A stretch of 20,333 bases of DNA. Origin: CAZUZD01 sp964624465 (GTDB lineage Bacteria; Planctomycetota; Planctomycetia; Isosphaerales; Isosphaeraceae). The notes beneath the pieces are model-generated. The model did no database searches. It was not told the DNA's origin and saw only the letters and a program-made list of their open reading frames with translations. How positions within the stretch are numbered: the first letter of the stretch is position 1; the number at the start of each line of letters is the position of its first letter. The stretch spans positions 1-20,333 of the forward strand of contig CAZUZD010000086.1 of NCBI GenBank assembly GCA_964624465.1, read 5' to 3'. This document shows, in pieces, positions 14,705-20,333 of this stretch. Position numbers and translations under genes: made by a program.

Positions 14705-15118
14705 TCAGGCCGCCTCGCCGGACAGCCCCGCACCCCGCGGTTGCGCCGCGAGCCAGCCGGCCAGCCGCCACGCGGCCACCAACCCCAGCGCCACGCCGAG
14801 GGTGTCCGCCAGGGCGTCCAGCACGCTGGGATCGCGACGCACGGCCGGGTGGGCCTGGCCGAGTTCGGTGATCACGGCCAGGGCCACACCCACCAGGGCC
14901 ACGGTCCACAGCCGCCTGGAGTCAACCCGGCCGGCCAGCAGCCAGAAGAACGCAAACCCGCCGAACATCAGCAGGTGCACGAGCTTGTCGAGGTGCGGGA
15001 GCTTCCACCCCTGCTCGGGGAGGGGCAGCCGGGGGCCCGGCAGCCAGCAGCCCAGCAGGACCAGCGCCGTCCAGACCACGGCCCCCAGGATCAACCAGCG
15101 ACCATCGCGACCCGGCAT
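14705..15118 (-). CDS. VanZ-like small membrane protein
   Basis: A 137-residue VanZ-family membrane protein. The family is named for the teicoplanin-resistance accessory protein, but most members, like this one, are of unknown role. The ATG at 15118 has GAGGAA eight bases upstream. The N-terminal helix (about 8-26, LILGAVVWTALVLLGCWLP) is followed by LPHLDKLVHLLMFGGFAFFWLL, in which DK.VH..MF is the family hallmark. A third helix is at about 68-84 (LWTVALVGVALAVITELGQ), then RRDPSVLDALADTLGVALGLVAAW, the conserved D..D...N/D..G block. Four membrane helices are expected. No resistance genes are nearby. It lies upstream of and co-directional with the AP2/J-domain gene (52 bases between), so they may share a transcript. 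Confidence 0.88.
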   Translation of the reverse strand: MPGRDGRWLILGAVVWTALVLLGCWLPGPRLPLPEQGWKLPHLDKLVHLLMFGGFAFFWLLAGRVDSRRLWTVALVGVALAVITELGQAHPAVRRDPSVLDALADTLGVALGLVAAWRLAGWLAAQPRGAGLSGEAA

Positions 15119-15182
15119 CGGACGTTCCTCTTCCCCGTGATGTCCGGGCCCGCCCCGCGCCAGCCTCCGGATCGCCGGCTCC

Positions 15183-15212
15183 ATTGTGTCGGATCGCCGC
15201 CCCGCCGGCCAA
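15183..15212 (-). promoter_or_regulatory. possible promoter of the VanZ-like gene
   Basis: On the minus strand TTGGCC (15207-15212, four of six) and CACAAT (15183-15188, four of six) are 18 bases apart, giving a leader of about 58 bases before the ATG at 15118. Confidence 0.35.
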
Positions 15213-15360
15213 CCCCCCCGCTCCCGGGTTCGCGGCGGGGACCGCCGGTGGCGGACGCACGTCACCCCCCAGAACCCTCAGGCCTCCGAAATAGCCCACA
15301 GCCCCAGAACCCAGGGACTCCTGGCAAGATTTGCGGCCCGAAGAAGGGGCGAAATCCGGT

Positions 15361-15389
15361 TCGACAGCGCCGGGGGCTTCTGCTAAAGT
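15361..15389 (+). promoter_or_regulatory. sigma70-type promoter of the metallopeptidase gene
   Basis: TCGACA (15361-15366, five of six to TTGACA) and TAAAGT (15384-15389, four of six to TATAAT) are exactly 17 bases apart. This is the best promoter in the window. Transcription would begin near 15396, about 70 bases before the ATG at 15468. Confidence 0.55.
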
Positions 15390-15467
15390 CCGCCCCCGTT
15401 CCGGCCGACGGCCCTGGGCTGTGACCGGGCGACCCCCAAGATGGGGGCCCAAGGAGGAGTTCGACGC

Positions 15468-16307
15468 ATGGATGCTCGACCGCCCCGCGCGGACCGTCTC
15501 CGGGTCTGCGCCCGCGTTTCCCGCCAGGCCCTGCTGGCCGGGGCCCTGCTGCAGGTCCTGATGGGGGCCTCATACGAGACCCGCAACTTCAGTGTTCAGG
15601 CGCCGACGGCCCAGGCCGCCCGCGCCGTCGGCGACCACGCCGAGCGGTGCCGCCAGGCGATCGCGCAGGCCTGGCTCGGCCGCGACCTGCCCCCCTGGAC
15701 CAGGCGCTGCCCGATCCAGGTCAAGCTCACCGGCGGCGAGGCCGGCGGCGTGACCAACTTCGACTTCGGCTCGCAGGGCGTTTCCGACCAGGAGATCAGC
15801 GTCGAGGGCCGGCTCGACCGGATCCTCGCCTCGGCCTTACCGCACGAGATCACCCACACCGTCTTCGCCGCCTACTTCGGCGGGCCCATGCCGCGCTGGG
15901 CCGACGAGGGGGCCTCGCTCCTGAGCGAGGACCACCGCGAGATGATCCGGCACGACGAGATCGTCCTGAAGCTCCTCGACCGCCAGGGCGAGATGTCCCT
16001 GGGCCAGCTCTTCCGCCAGAAGGACTACCCCTCGGACCTCTGGGGCTTCTACGGCCAGGGCTACTCCGTGAGCCGGTTCCTGGTCAGCGTCGGCGGCCGG
16101 CCCCGGTTCCTCAAGTTCGTCAAGGACGGCATGGAAGGCGGCTGGGACGAATCGACCCGCCGCTACTACGGCTTCGCCAATTGCCGCGAGCTCGACCGCG
16201 CCTGGCGCTCGTGGCACAAGGTTGCCATGGTCGACAACCCCCCGGCCGCCCCGCCGCTGATCGTCCGCGCCCAGAGCGAGCCGCTCAACGACACCCGCCG
16301 CCGCTGA
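15468..16307 (+). CDS. secreted or anchored HExxH zinc metallopeptidase (peptidase MA-like)
   Basis: A 279-residue putative gluzincin peptidase; the substrate is unknown. The ATG at 15468 has a strong AAGGAGGAG nine bases upstream. The N-terminus carries a basic then hydrophobic segment (VSRQALLAGALLQVLMGAS, about 17-35), a signal peptide or membrane anchor. The zinc motif HEITH is at 126-130 and the likely third ligand E147 lies in PRWADEGAS, the typical spacing of peptidase MA-like proteins. SVEGRLDRILASALP precedes it as the usual helix leading to the active site. A region with WGFYGQGYSVSRFLV at 192-206 resembles the YGQGYSLVRYLV segment common in this group. The C-terminus is polar and ends DTRRR. 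A good promoter lies at 15361-15389 and a hairpin follows the gene, so it is probably transcribed alone. Confidence 0.86.
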   Translation: MDARPPRADRLRVCARVSRQALLAGALLQVLMGASYETRNFSVQAPTAQAARAVGDHAERCRQAIAQAWLGRDLPPWTRRCPIQVKLTGGEAGGVTNFDFGSQGVSDQEISVEGRLDRILASALPHEITHTVFAAYFGGPMPRWADEGASLLSEDHREMIRHDEIVLKLLDRQGEMSLGQLFRQKDYPSDLWGFYGQGYSVSRFLVSVGGRPRFLKFVKDGMEGGWDESTRRYYGFANCRELDRAWRSWHKVAMVDNPPAAPPLIVRAQSEPLNDTRRR

Positions 16308-16339
16308 TCTCGGCTCACCGCCGCCGCACCCGAATCGAG

Positions 16340-16374
16340 CGCCTCCCGGCCGGTCGTGACGACCCCGGGAGGCG
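16340..16374 (+). terminator. strong hairpin after the metallopeptidase gene
   Basis: CGCCTCCCGG (16340-16349) pairs fully with CCGGGAGGCG (16365-16374). Inside, GGTCG and CGACC close a TGA loop (16352-16364) with only a two-base bulge, making about 15 base pairs. The downstream TTCGCGTTT is only weakly T-rich. It is placed 32 bases after the stop, which fits a terminator. Confidence 0.58.
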
Positions 16375-16507
16375 TTCGCGTTTGGGCCCGTGACCCCTTG
16401 CCGGCCAACTCCTCAGCGGCGACAACGGAGCCGTCCCGCTCGCCGGGGCGGCCCGCGAGACTGTGGGCAGGCCCCCGGCGCGATCTTTAGCGCCTGGAGC
16501 CCACCGG

Positions 16508-17257
16508 ATGACCCTGCTGCGACGCCTTGCCTGCTGCGCCGTCCTGGCCTGGCCCGTGCTCGCCGTGGCCGACGAGCCCCCGGTCGTCCGCGAGGCCGTC
16601 TGCCGCCGGACCGCCACGCCGCCGACCATCGACGGCAAGGGCGACGACCCCGCGTGGGCCGATGCGCAGCTCCTGGAGCACTTCCCCTCGTTCTGGAACG
16701 GCACCGACACCCGCTCCCGCACGACCACCCGGGCCCGGTTGCTCTGGGACGACCAGGCCCTCTACGTGCTCGCCGAGATGACCGACCGGGAGCTGCGGGC
16801 CTCGGGCACGACCCGCAACGCCAAGCTCTGGTTCGGCGACGTCTTCGAGATGTTCCTCAAGCCGAAGGCCGACGCGAAGCCGTACTACGAGTTCCAGTTC
16901 AACCCGCATGGCGCCCTGCTGGAGCTGGCGATCCCCGGCATGCCGTTCGACTTCGACGCCGTCGCCGCCGAGCCCCCCTCGGGCATCACGATGGCCGTGA
17001 CCGTCGACGGCACCCTCGGCCAGCCCAGCGACGTCGATCGGGGCTGGACCGTCGAGGTCCGCATCCCCTGGAGCCGGTTCGCCACCACCGGCGGCCGGCC
17101 CCGGGTCGGCGACGCCTGGCGGTTCGCCCTCTGCCGGTACGATCACGGGCCCGAGGGCACCGAGCCCCTGCTCATGAGCAGCGCCCCGCTGCGGAAGCCC
17201 AGCTTCCACGCGACCGAGGACTACGGCACCCTCATCTTCGAGGGCGCGGCGAAGTGA
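16508..17257 (+). CDS. secreted CBM9-like (DOMON-type) sugar/heme-binding domain protein
   Basis: A 249-residue exported protein made of one carbohydrate-binding family 9-like domain. The ATG at 16508 follows GGAG about nine bases upstream. The signal peptide is clear: MTLLRRLACCAVLAWPVLAVA, with cleavage likely after residue 21 (AVA before DEPP). The domain starts with the family opening TPPTIDGKGDDPAWADA at 37-53. It continues with RTTTRARLLWDDQALYVLAEMTD at 71-93 and WFGDVFEMFLKP at 108-119, then YYEFQFNPHGALLE at 126-139, and ends with WTVEVRIPWSRF and DAWRFALCRYDHG. These blocks are the beta-sandwich strands of the family. Such stand-alone domains bind sugars in xylanases but also occur as heme or lipid binders, so the ligand is open. 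It converges on rpiA with 31 bases between stops. Confidence 0.87.
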   Translation: MTLLRRLACCAVLAWPVLAVADEPPVVREAVCRRTATPPTIDGKGDDPAWADAQLLEHFPSFWNGTDTRSRTTTRARLLWDDQALYVLAEMTDRELRASGTTRNAKLWFGDVFEMFLKPKADAKPYYEFQFNPHGALLELAIPGMPFDFDAVAAEPPSGITMAVTVDGTLGQPSDVDRGWTVEVRIPWSRFATTGGRPRVGDAWRFALCRYDHGPEGTEPLLMSSAPLRKPSFHATEDYGTLIFEGAAK

Positions 17258-17288
17258 CGCGAGGCGCCCGGCCGGCGATTGGGCCGGC

Positions 17289-17969
17289 TCAGGCCGGCTC
17301 GATCACGCGGACGGCGTCGTGATCCTGCACCAGGATGGTCGGGCGCATCCCGACGAACAGGCCGGTGCCGACCACGCCCGGGATGGCGCGGATCGCGGCG
17401 TCGAGGGCGGCCGGGTCGGCGATCGGGCCGGTCCTGGCGTCGAGGATCACGTTGCCGTTGTCGGTCACGAACGGCCGGCCGCCCAGGGCGCGGGGCTCGG
17501 CGGGCAGGCCCAGGCCAGCGAGCTGGCGGCGGCAGGACCCGACGGCAAACGGCACGATCTCGACCGGGATGATCCCCCGGGTGCCGAGCTTCGGCGTGAG
17601 CTTGTCCGCGCCGACCAGCACCAGGAACCGTCGCGAGGCGGCCGCCACGATCTTCTCGCGGACCAGGGCCCCGCCGTACCCCTTGATCAGGTTCAGGTCC
17701 GGATCGACCTCGTCGGCCCCGTCCACGGCGACGTCGATGCCGTCGACCGCGTCGAGGTCGGTGAGCGGGATCTCCAGGCTCCGCGCCAGCTCCTCGGTCT
17801 GCGCCGAGGTGGCGATCCCCCGGACCCGGAGTCCGGCGCGGACCCGCTCGCCGAGCGCCCGCACGAACGCGGTCGACGCCCGGCCGCTGCCGAGGCCCAC
17901 GACCATGCCGTCGCGGATCTCGGCCAGGGCGTGCTCGGCCGACTTCACGGGGGGCTCGGTGCTGCTCAC
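17289..17969 (-). CDS. rpiA: ribose-5-phosphate isomerase A
   Basis: A 226-residue cytoplasmic enzyme that interconverts ribose 5-phosphate and ribulose 5-phosphate in the pentose phosphate pathway. The GTG at 17969 gives the normal family length of about 220 and follows GAGG; the frame stays open for 64 more codons, but that extension lacks family sequence. Motifs are GLGSGRAST at 25-33 (phosphate loop, usually GLGTGST), DGADEVD at 83-89 with the catalytic aspartates, KGYGGALVREKI at 96-107 with the catalytic Glu at E105 and Lys at K96, DKLTPKLG at 122-129, PVEIVPFA at 135-142, and DNGNVILD at 170-177. The second position after K96 is Tyr where E. coli has Gly, a small variation. Its upstream neighbour is a transketolase fragment in the same direction, a sensible pathway pairing. 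Confidence 0.96.
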   Translation of the reverse strand: MSSTEPPVKSAEHALAEIRDGMVVGLGSGRASTAFVRALGERVRAGLRVRGIATSAQTEELARSLEIPLTDLDAVDGIDVAVDGADEVDPDLNLIKGYGGALVREKIVAAASRRFLVLVGADKLTPKLGTRGIIPVEIVPFAVGSCRRQLAGLGLPAEPRALGGRPFVTDNGNVILDARTGPIADPAALDAAIRAIPGVVGTGLFVGMRPTILVQDHDAVRVIEPA

Positions 17970-18035
17970 GGGAACCTCGTCGGGGCAGGGCCAGGGGGGC
18001 AGGATCGGGGCGGAACCATCCGGCACCGGCCGGAG

Positions 18036-18050
18036 CGCGACCGGTCGCCC
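18036..18050 (-). promoter_or_regulatory. candidate operator upstream of rpiA, shared with dhaK
   Basis: The same 15-base string as upstream of dhaK (GGGCGACCGGTCGCG, minus strand), holding the palindrome GCGACCGGTCGC at 18037-18048. It lies 66 bases before the rpiA GTG and eight bases downstream of a TATGCT -10-like hexamer (18059-18064, minus strand). No convincing -35 is present. Confidence 0.4.
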
Positions 18051-18136
18051 GATTCCTAAGCATAGCTCATCGAGGCCGATCCGGCGCGGGCCCCTGCGCC
18101 CGTCGGTACGCCAGCGGGACCGTCGCGGTTCGGTGA

Positions 18137-18190
18137 CCGGGCCCGACTCCGGTTCCGGCACGTGCTGCGCAGCGCCAGAGTCGGGCCTGG
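18137..18190. terminator. long hairpin downstream of the transketolase end
   Basis: CCGGGCCCGACTC (18137-18149) pairs with GAGTCGGGCCTGG (18178-18190) apart from one G-T position, with a 28-base loop that can fold again (CACGTG, CTGCGCAG). It starts about 11 bases after the transketolase stop on the minus strand and may end that transcript. No T tract is present. Confidence 0.45.
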
Positions 18191-18201
18191 ACCGGTGATC
18201 G

Positions 18202-18792
18202 TCAGCGGCCCTGGCGGACGCGGGCGATCTGCTCCTTGGCGGCGGCGACGACCTTCTCGGGCTCGAAGCCGAACTTCTTCTGGAGGTCCTTCAGCGGCGC
18301 CGAGGCCCCGAAGGTGTGCATGCCGATGCGCGAGCCCTCGCGGCCCGTGTACCGCTCCCAGCCGAAGGTGCTCGCCTGCTCGACCGAGACGCGGGCCTCG
18401 ATGTCGCCCGGCAGCACATGGTCCTGGTACGCCTTGTCCTGGAGCTCGAAGAGCTCCCAGCTCGGCATGCTCACCACCCGGGCCTTGATGCCCTCGGCCT
18501 TGAGGACCTCGTAGGCGTCAACGACGAGCGGGACCTCGCTGCCGCTGGCCATGAGGATGACCTCGGGCTTGCCGCCTTCGGCGTCGGCCAGGATGTACGC
18601 GCCCTTCGCCACGCCGGCGGCCGAGGCGTACTTCGTGCGGTCGAGCGTGGGCACGTTCTGGCGGGTGAGGATCAGGCAGGCCGGCTCGTGCTTGAGCTGC
18701 ATGATCACCTTCCAGGCCTCGACGATCTCGTTGGCGTCGCCGGGCCGGAGGTTCAGCAGGCCGGGGATCGCCCGCAGCGAGGCGAGCTGCTC
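18202..18792 (-). pseudogene. tkt: transketolase C-terminal fragment (tkt, 5' two thirds absent)
   Basis: This is the planctomycete-like part of the chimeric frame, with GC near 73% like its neighbours. It begins just after the point where transketolases have THQP with the catalytic histidine, and runs to the normal C-terminus of the enzyme. Co-direction with rpiA fits a pentose phosphate gene pair. It is either the true 3' end of an intact tkt gene wrongly joined in assembly, or a genuinely disrupted gene. Confidence 0.8.
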
Positions 18793-20139
18793 GGTCGTCG
18801 TCAACCGATTCTGCTCGATGATCCTCGCGACCTGCGGGTTCTGTACGATCGGCTTCGTCACGAAGATCGCGCGTTCGTCGGCCAGGCCCTGCACCCGCGC
18901 CGCGATGTTGACGGTCTGGCCGAAGTAATCGAGCTGGTCGTTCAGCGTCACCGCGAGGCAGGGCCCCTCGTGGATGCCGATCTTGATCAGAAGGTCCTTC
19001 CTCAGATCGCGCACCGAGTCGCGCATGCGGAGCGCCGCGGCGAGCGCCCGGTCGGGCGACGGGAAAGTCGCCATCACCGCGTCGCCGATCGTCTTGACGA
19101 CGGCACCGGCCTCGGAGGCGACGATCTCGTGAAGCAGACGGAAATGCTCGCGCACCAGATCGTAGGCCGCGAGATCGCCGACGCGGTCATAGAGCGCGGT
19201 CGAGCCCTTGAGATCGGTGAACAGGAAGGTCAGGCTCGTGATCTTCATGCCCTGATCGACGTCGAGCGTATCGGTGCGATGGATGTCGCGGAAGGTCTGG
19301 TTGGTGAACAGCCGCTTGGCGGTGAGGAACGGGCGGCGCCTGCCGACGAGGTCGTGCATCTTCTCGTTGGCGATCCAGACCGAGGGCAGGGTGCGCTGGT
19401 CGGTGCGGTTGTCGAAGGACAGCCGCAAGGGGCCGGGCCGCATCTGCGTGGTGCCGGTCGGCGAATGGGTCCTGGAGAACACCATGCCGAGATTCTGGCG
19501 CTCACGCACCGGCTCGCCCTTCACTTCGATAAAGTGCGCGGCATGCGTCACCGGCTCGAACACGATGATGAATTCCTCGGGCAATAGCAGCGACATCACC
19601 GCCTTCTCGCCCGGCGCAAGCTCGATGGCGTCGAGCGTGATCTCCTCGATCAGGTCGTTCAGGTCGGTGGTCTGTGGAAGGTCGATGCCGGAGCCCCAGA
19701 AAATCTGCCGGAAATATTCGACGAAGGGCAGGGAATGCGGGTCGTGCGCTTCGATCCTTCGTACCGGGCGTCCGACCGTGAAGGTGACCTCGACGACCTC
19801 GTCCAGCGTCGGCTCATAGCCCGCGGCACAGAGCGCGCAATGATAGCGATCCTTGCGCATCGATTTTAGCGTCTGCGTCGCCGCCAGCACGCCGCCGCAG
19901 CCTGGACACAGCACGTTCCAGCTCATGTCGAAAATCCCGAGCCGCGCGGCGTGGAGAAAGCCGCTGATGGCTTTTTCTTCGTCGAGCCCGTTGTGGGCTG
20001 CAAAGTGCAGGGCGTTGACGCGGCTCAGCGCGTGGTCCTCGCCTTCGCGCACCAGACGCTCGATCGCCTCGGCCATGTCGCGGCCGGCGGAAAGCCGCAG
20101 CGCCCCGAACAGCGTCTCGTCGATCGGCTTGTCGTTCAT
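18202..20139 (-). CDS. in-frame chimera: zinc-ribbon class III nucleotide cyclase joined to C-terminal third of transketolase
   Basis: One open frame of 645 residues from the ATG at 20139. Residues 1-448 read as an alphaproteobacterial-style adenylate/guanylate cyclase. A zinc ribbon with C78/C81 and C101/C104 (CPGCGG, CALCAAGYEP) opens a DUF5939-like region to about 295. The class III catalytic domain follows at about 298-440, with FTDLKGST (metal ligand D309), KTIGDAV (D353) and VNIAARVQ (transition-state Asn and Arg). From about 450 (EQLASLRAIPGL) to the end it is transketolase: RPGDANEIVEAW, LILTRQNVPTLDRT, GSEVPLVVDAYEVL, KARVVSMPSWELFELQD, and HTFGASAPLKDL. This corresponds to roughly the last 190 of about 670 transketolase residues, so the thiamine-diphosphate domain and most of the pyrimidine domain are missing. 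The transketolase part cannot be active. The cyclase part keeps its catalytic residues. Confidence 0.85.
   Translation of the reverse strand: MNDKPIDETLFGALRLSAGRDMAEAIERLVREGEDHALSRVNALHFAAHNGLDEEKAISGFLHAARLGIFDMSWNVLCPGCGGVLAATQTLKSMRKDRYHCALCAAGYEPTLDEVVEVTFTVGRPVRRIEAHDPHSLPFVEYFRQIFWGSGIDLPQTTDLNDLIEEITLDAIELAPGEKAVMSLLLPEEFIIVFEPVTHAAHFIEVKGEPVRERQNLGMVFSRTHSPTGTTQMRPGPLRLSFDNRTDQRTLPSVWIANEKMHDLVGRRRPFLTAKRLFTNQTFRDIHRTDTLDVDQGMKITSLTFLFTDLKGSTALYDRVGDLAAYDLVREHFRLLHEIVASEAGAVVKTIGDAVMATFPSPDRALAAALRMRDSVRDLRKDLLIKIGIHEGPCLAVTLNDQLDYFGQTVNIAARVQGLADERAIFVTKPIVQNPQVARIIEQNRLTTTEQLASLRAIPGLLNLRPGDANEIVEAWKVIMQLKHEPACLILTRQNVPTLDRTKYASAAGVAKGAYILADAEGGKPEVILMASGSEVPLVVDAYEVLKAEGIKARVVSMPSWELFELQDKAYQDHVLPGDIEARVSVEQASTFGWERYTGREGSRIGMHTFGASAPLKDLQKKFGFEPEKVVAAAKEQIARVRQGR
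18793..18805 (-). other. join point between cyclase and transketolase sequence
   Basis: The protein reads IIEQNRLT (cyclase-like), then TTEQLASLRAIPGL (transketolase-like). The residues TT between them fit either side, so the join can be placed only within about a dozen bases. Such a short shared stretch is what microhomology joining or an assembly error leaves. Confidence 0.65.
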
Positions 20140-20333
20140 GGGCGGAAAGCTAATCCGAAAACCGGCTCCCGCAAGGGAACAGGGCACTTTAACGTGCAAC
20201 GCTACTTGAACGTGATCCGTTATCCTAACGCTGATGACGACGTTCTCCCTGACGGGACGGGCGACACAATTAGAGATGCGAATTATGATGCTAAGGCTCA
20301 GTACGCCTATCATTCGCTCGGAGTATCGCGACT
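18806..20333. other. compositionally distinct, alphaproteobacterial-like segment
   Basis: Hand counts give 62% GC for 18901-18960 and 57% for 20161-20220, against 73% for 18301-18360. The coding part uses A/T-ending codons (for example AAA, ATT, TTT, TAT near 19690-19720) that are scarce to the left. The encoded cyclase resembles Bradyrhizobium-type proteins from memory. Confidence 0.68.
20186..20214 (-). repeat. two 11-bp direct repeats upstream of the cyclase
   Basis: On the plus strand ACTTTAACGTG (20186-20196) and ACTTGAACGTG (20204-20214) differ at one base and are 18 bases apart start to start. They lie 47 to 75 bases before the cyclase ATG. The first also sits in a short palindrome, GCAC-TTTAAC-GTGC (20184-20197). 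They may be regulator sites. The rest of 20140-20333 holds no gene I can support. Confidence 0.4.

Larger units (their letters stand above)
15119..15467. other. 349-base divergent intergenic region
   Basis: No gene was found between the VanZ-like gene and the metallopeptidase. The region holds a plausible promoter for each, facing outward, described separately. A run of cytosines lies near 15213-15220. Short open frames here have poor codon sense and no ribosome site. Confidence 0.6.

Noticed and set aside
17970..18161. Longer rpiA start adding 64 residues
   Set aside because: RpiA is normally about 220 residues, and the extension is arginine/proline-rich and covers the -10-like hexamer and palindrome.
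20140..20313. Longer cyclase start adding 58 residues
   Set aside because: The extension has no family similarity that I recognise and overlaps the repeat-bearing upstream region; the ATG at 20139 matches the expected protein start.
1..20333. CRISPR array, tRNA, rRNA, transposase, integrase or toxin-antitoxin pair
   Set aside because: I read both strands for spaced repeats, cloverleaf ends and the typical protein motifs and saw none. A tRNAscan or CRISPR search was not possible here.

Overview
The window is about 72% GC for most of its length and looks like a chromosomal stretch of a planctomycete, most likely of the Isosphaeraceae type. This is inferred from base composition, from small membrane proteins and an AP2-like protein of planctomycete style, and from many single genes separated by short convergent gaps. 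No rRNA, tRNA, CRISPR array, phage or insertion sequence was recognised.

Layout. 1-1149 is the 3' part of lon (AAA end plus Ser/Lys protease domain). 1157-2312 holds two small divergent membrane-protein genes. 2343-3143 (-) is a short-chain dehydrogenase. 3346-4563 (+) is a secreted proline-rich protein with a BON-like C-terminus, ending 3 bases from a convergent membrane glycosyltransferase, 4567-5784 (-). 5916-6329 (+) is a YjbQ/UPF0047 enzyme. 6466-8205 (+) is a fused DhaK-DhaL dihydroxyacetone kinase, overlapping by GTGA a histone-deacetylase-like gene at 8202-9119 (+). 9148-11892 (-) is a Pat-type protein acetyltransferase. 12066-13652 (+) is a Tat-exported PhoD phosphatase. 13738-14652 (-) is an AP2-like plus J-domain protein. 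14705-15118 (-) is VanZ-like. 15468-16307 (+) is an HExxH metallopeptidase and 16508-17257 (+) a secreted CBM9-like protein. 17289-17969 (-) is rpiA. 18202-20139 (-) is an in-frame chimera: the last third of transketolase behind a zinc-ribbon class III nucleotide cyclase.

How genes may work together. DHA kinase, ribose-5-phosphate isomerase and transketolase all feed the triose/pentose phosphate pool. An identical 15-base near-palindrome lies just upstream of both dhaK and rpiA, close to an AT-rich -10-like hexamer, which suggests a shared operator. The deacetylase-like gene and the Pat acetyltransferase sit tail to tail and could be opposing enzymes of lysine acetylation.

The most unusual part is the right end. 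From about 18,800 to 20,333 GC drops (73% in a sampled 60-base line of the transketolase part, 62% in the cyclase, 57% in the cyclase upstream region), A/T-ending codons appear, and the protein resembles alphaproteobacterial (Bradyrhizobium-like) cyclases. The join falls inside the transketolase pyrimidine-binding domain. An assembly chimera is the simplest explanation; a real transfer or fusion is the alternative. I found no clear new multi-gene system. The best biological novelties are the AP2-like/J-domain protein and the putative shared dhaK/rpiA operator.
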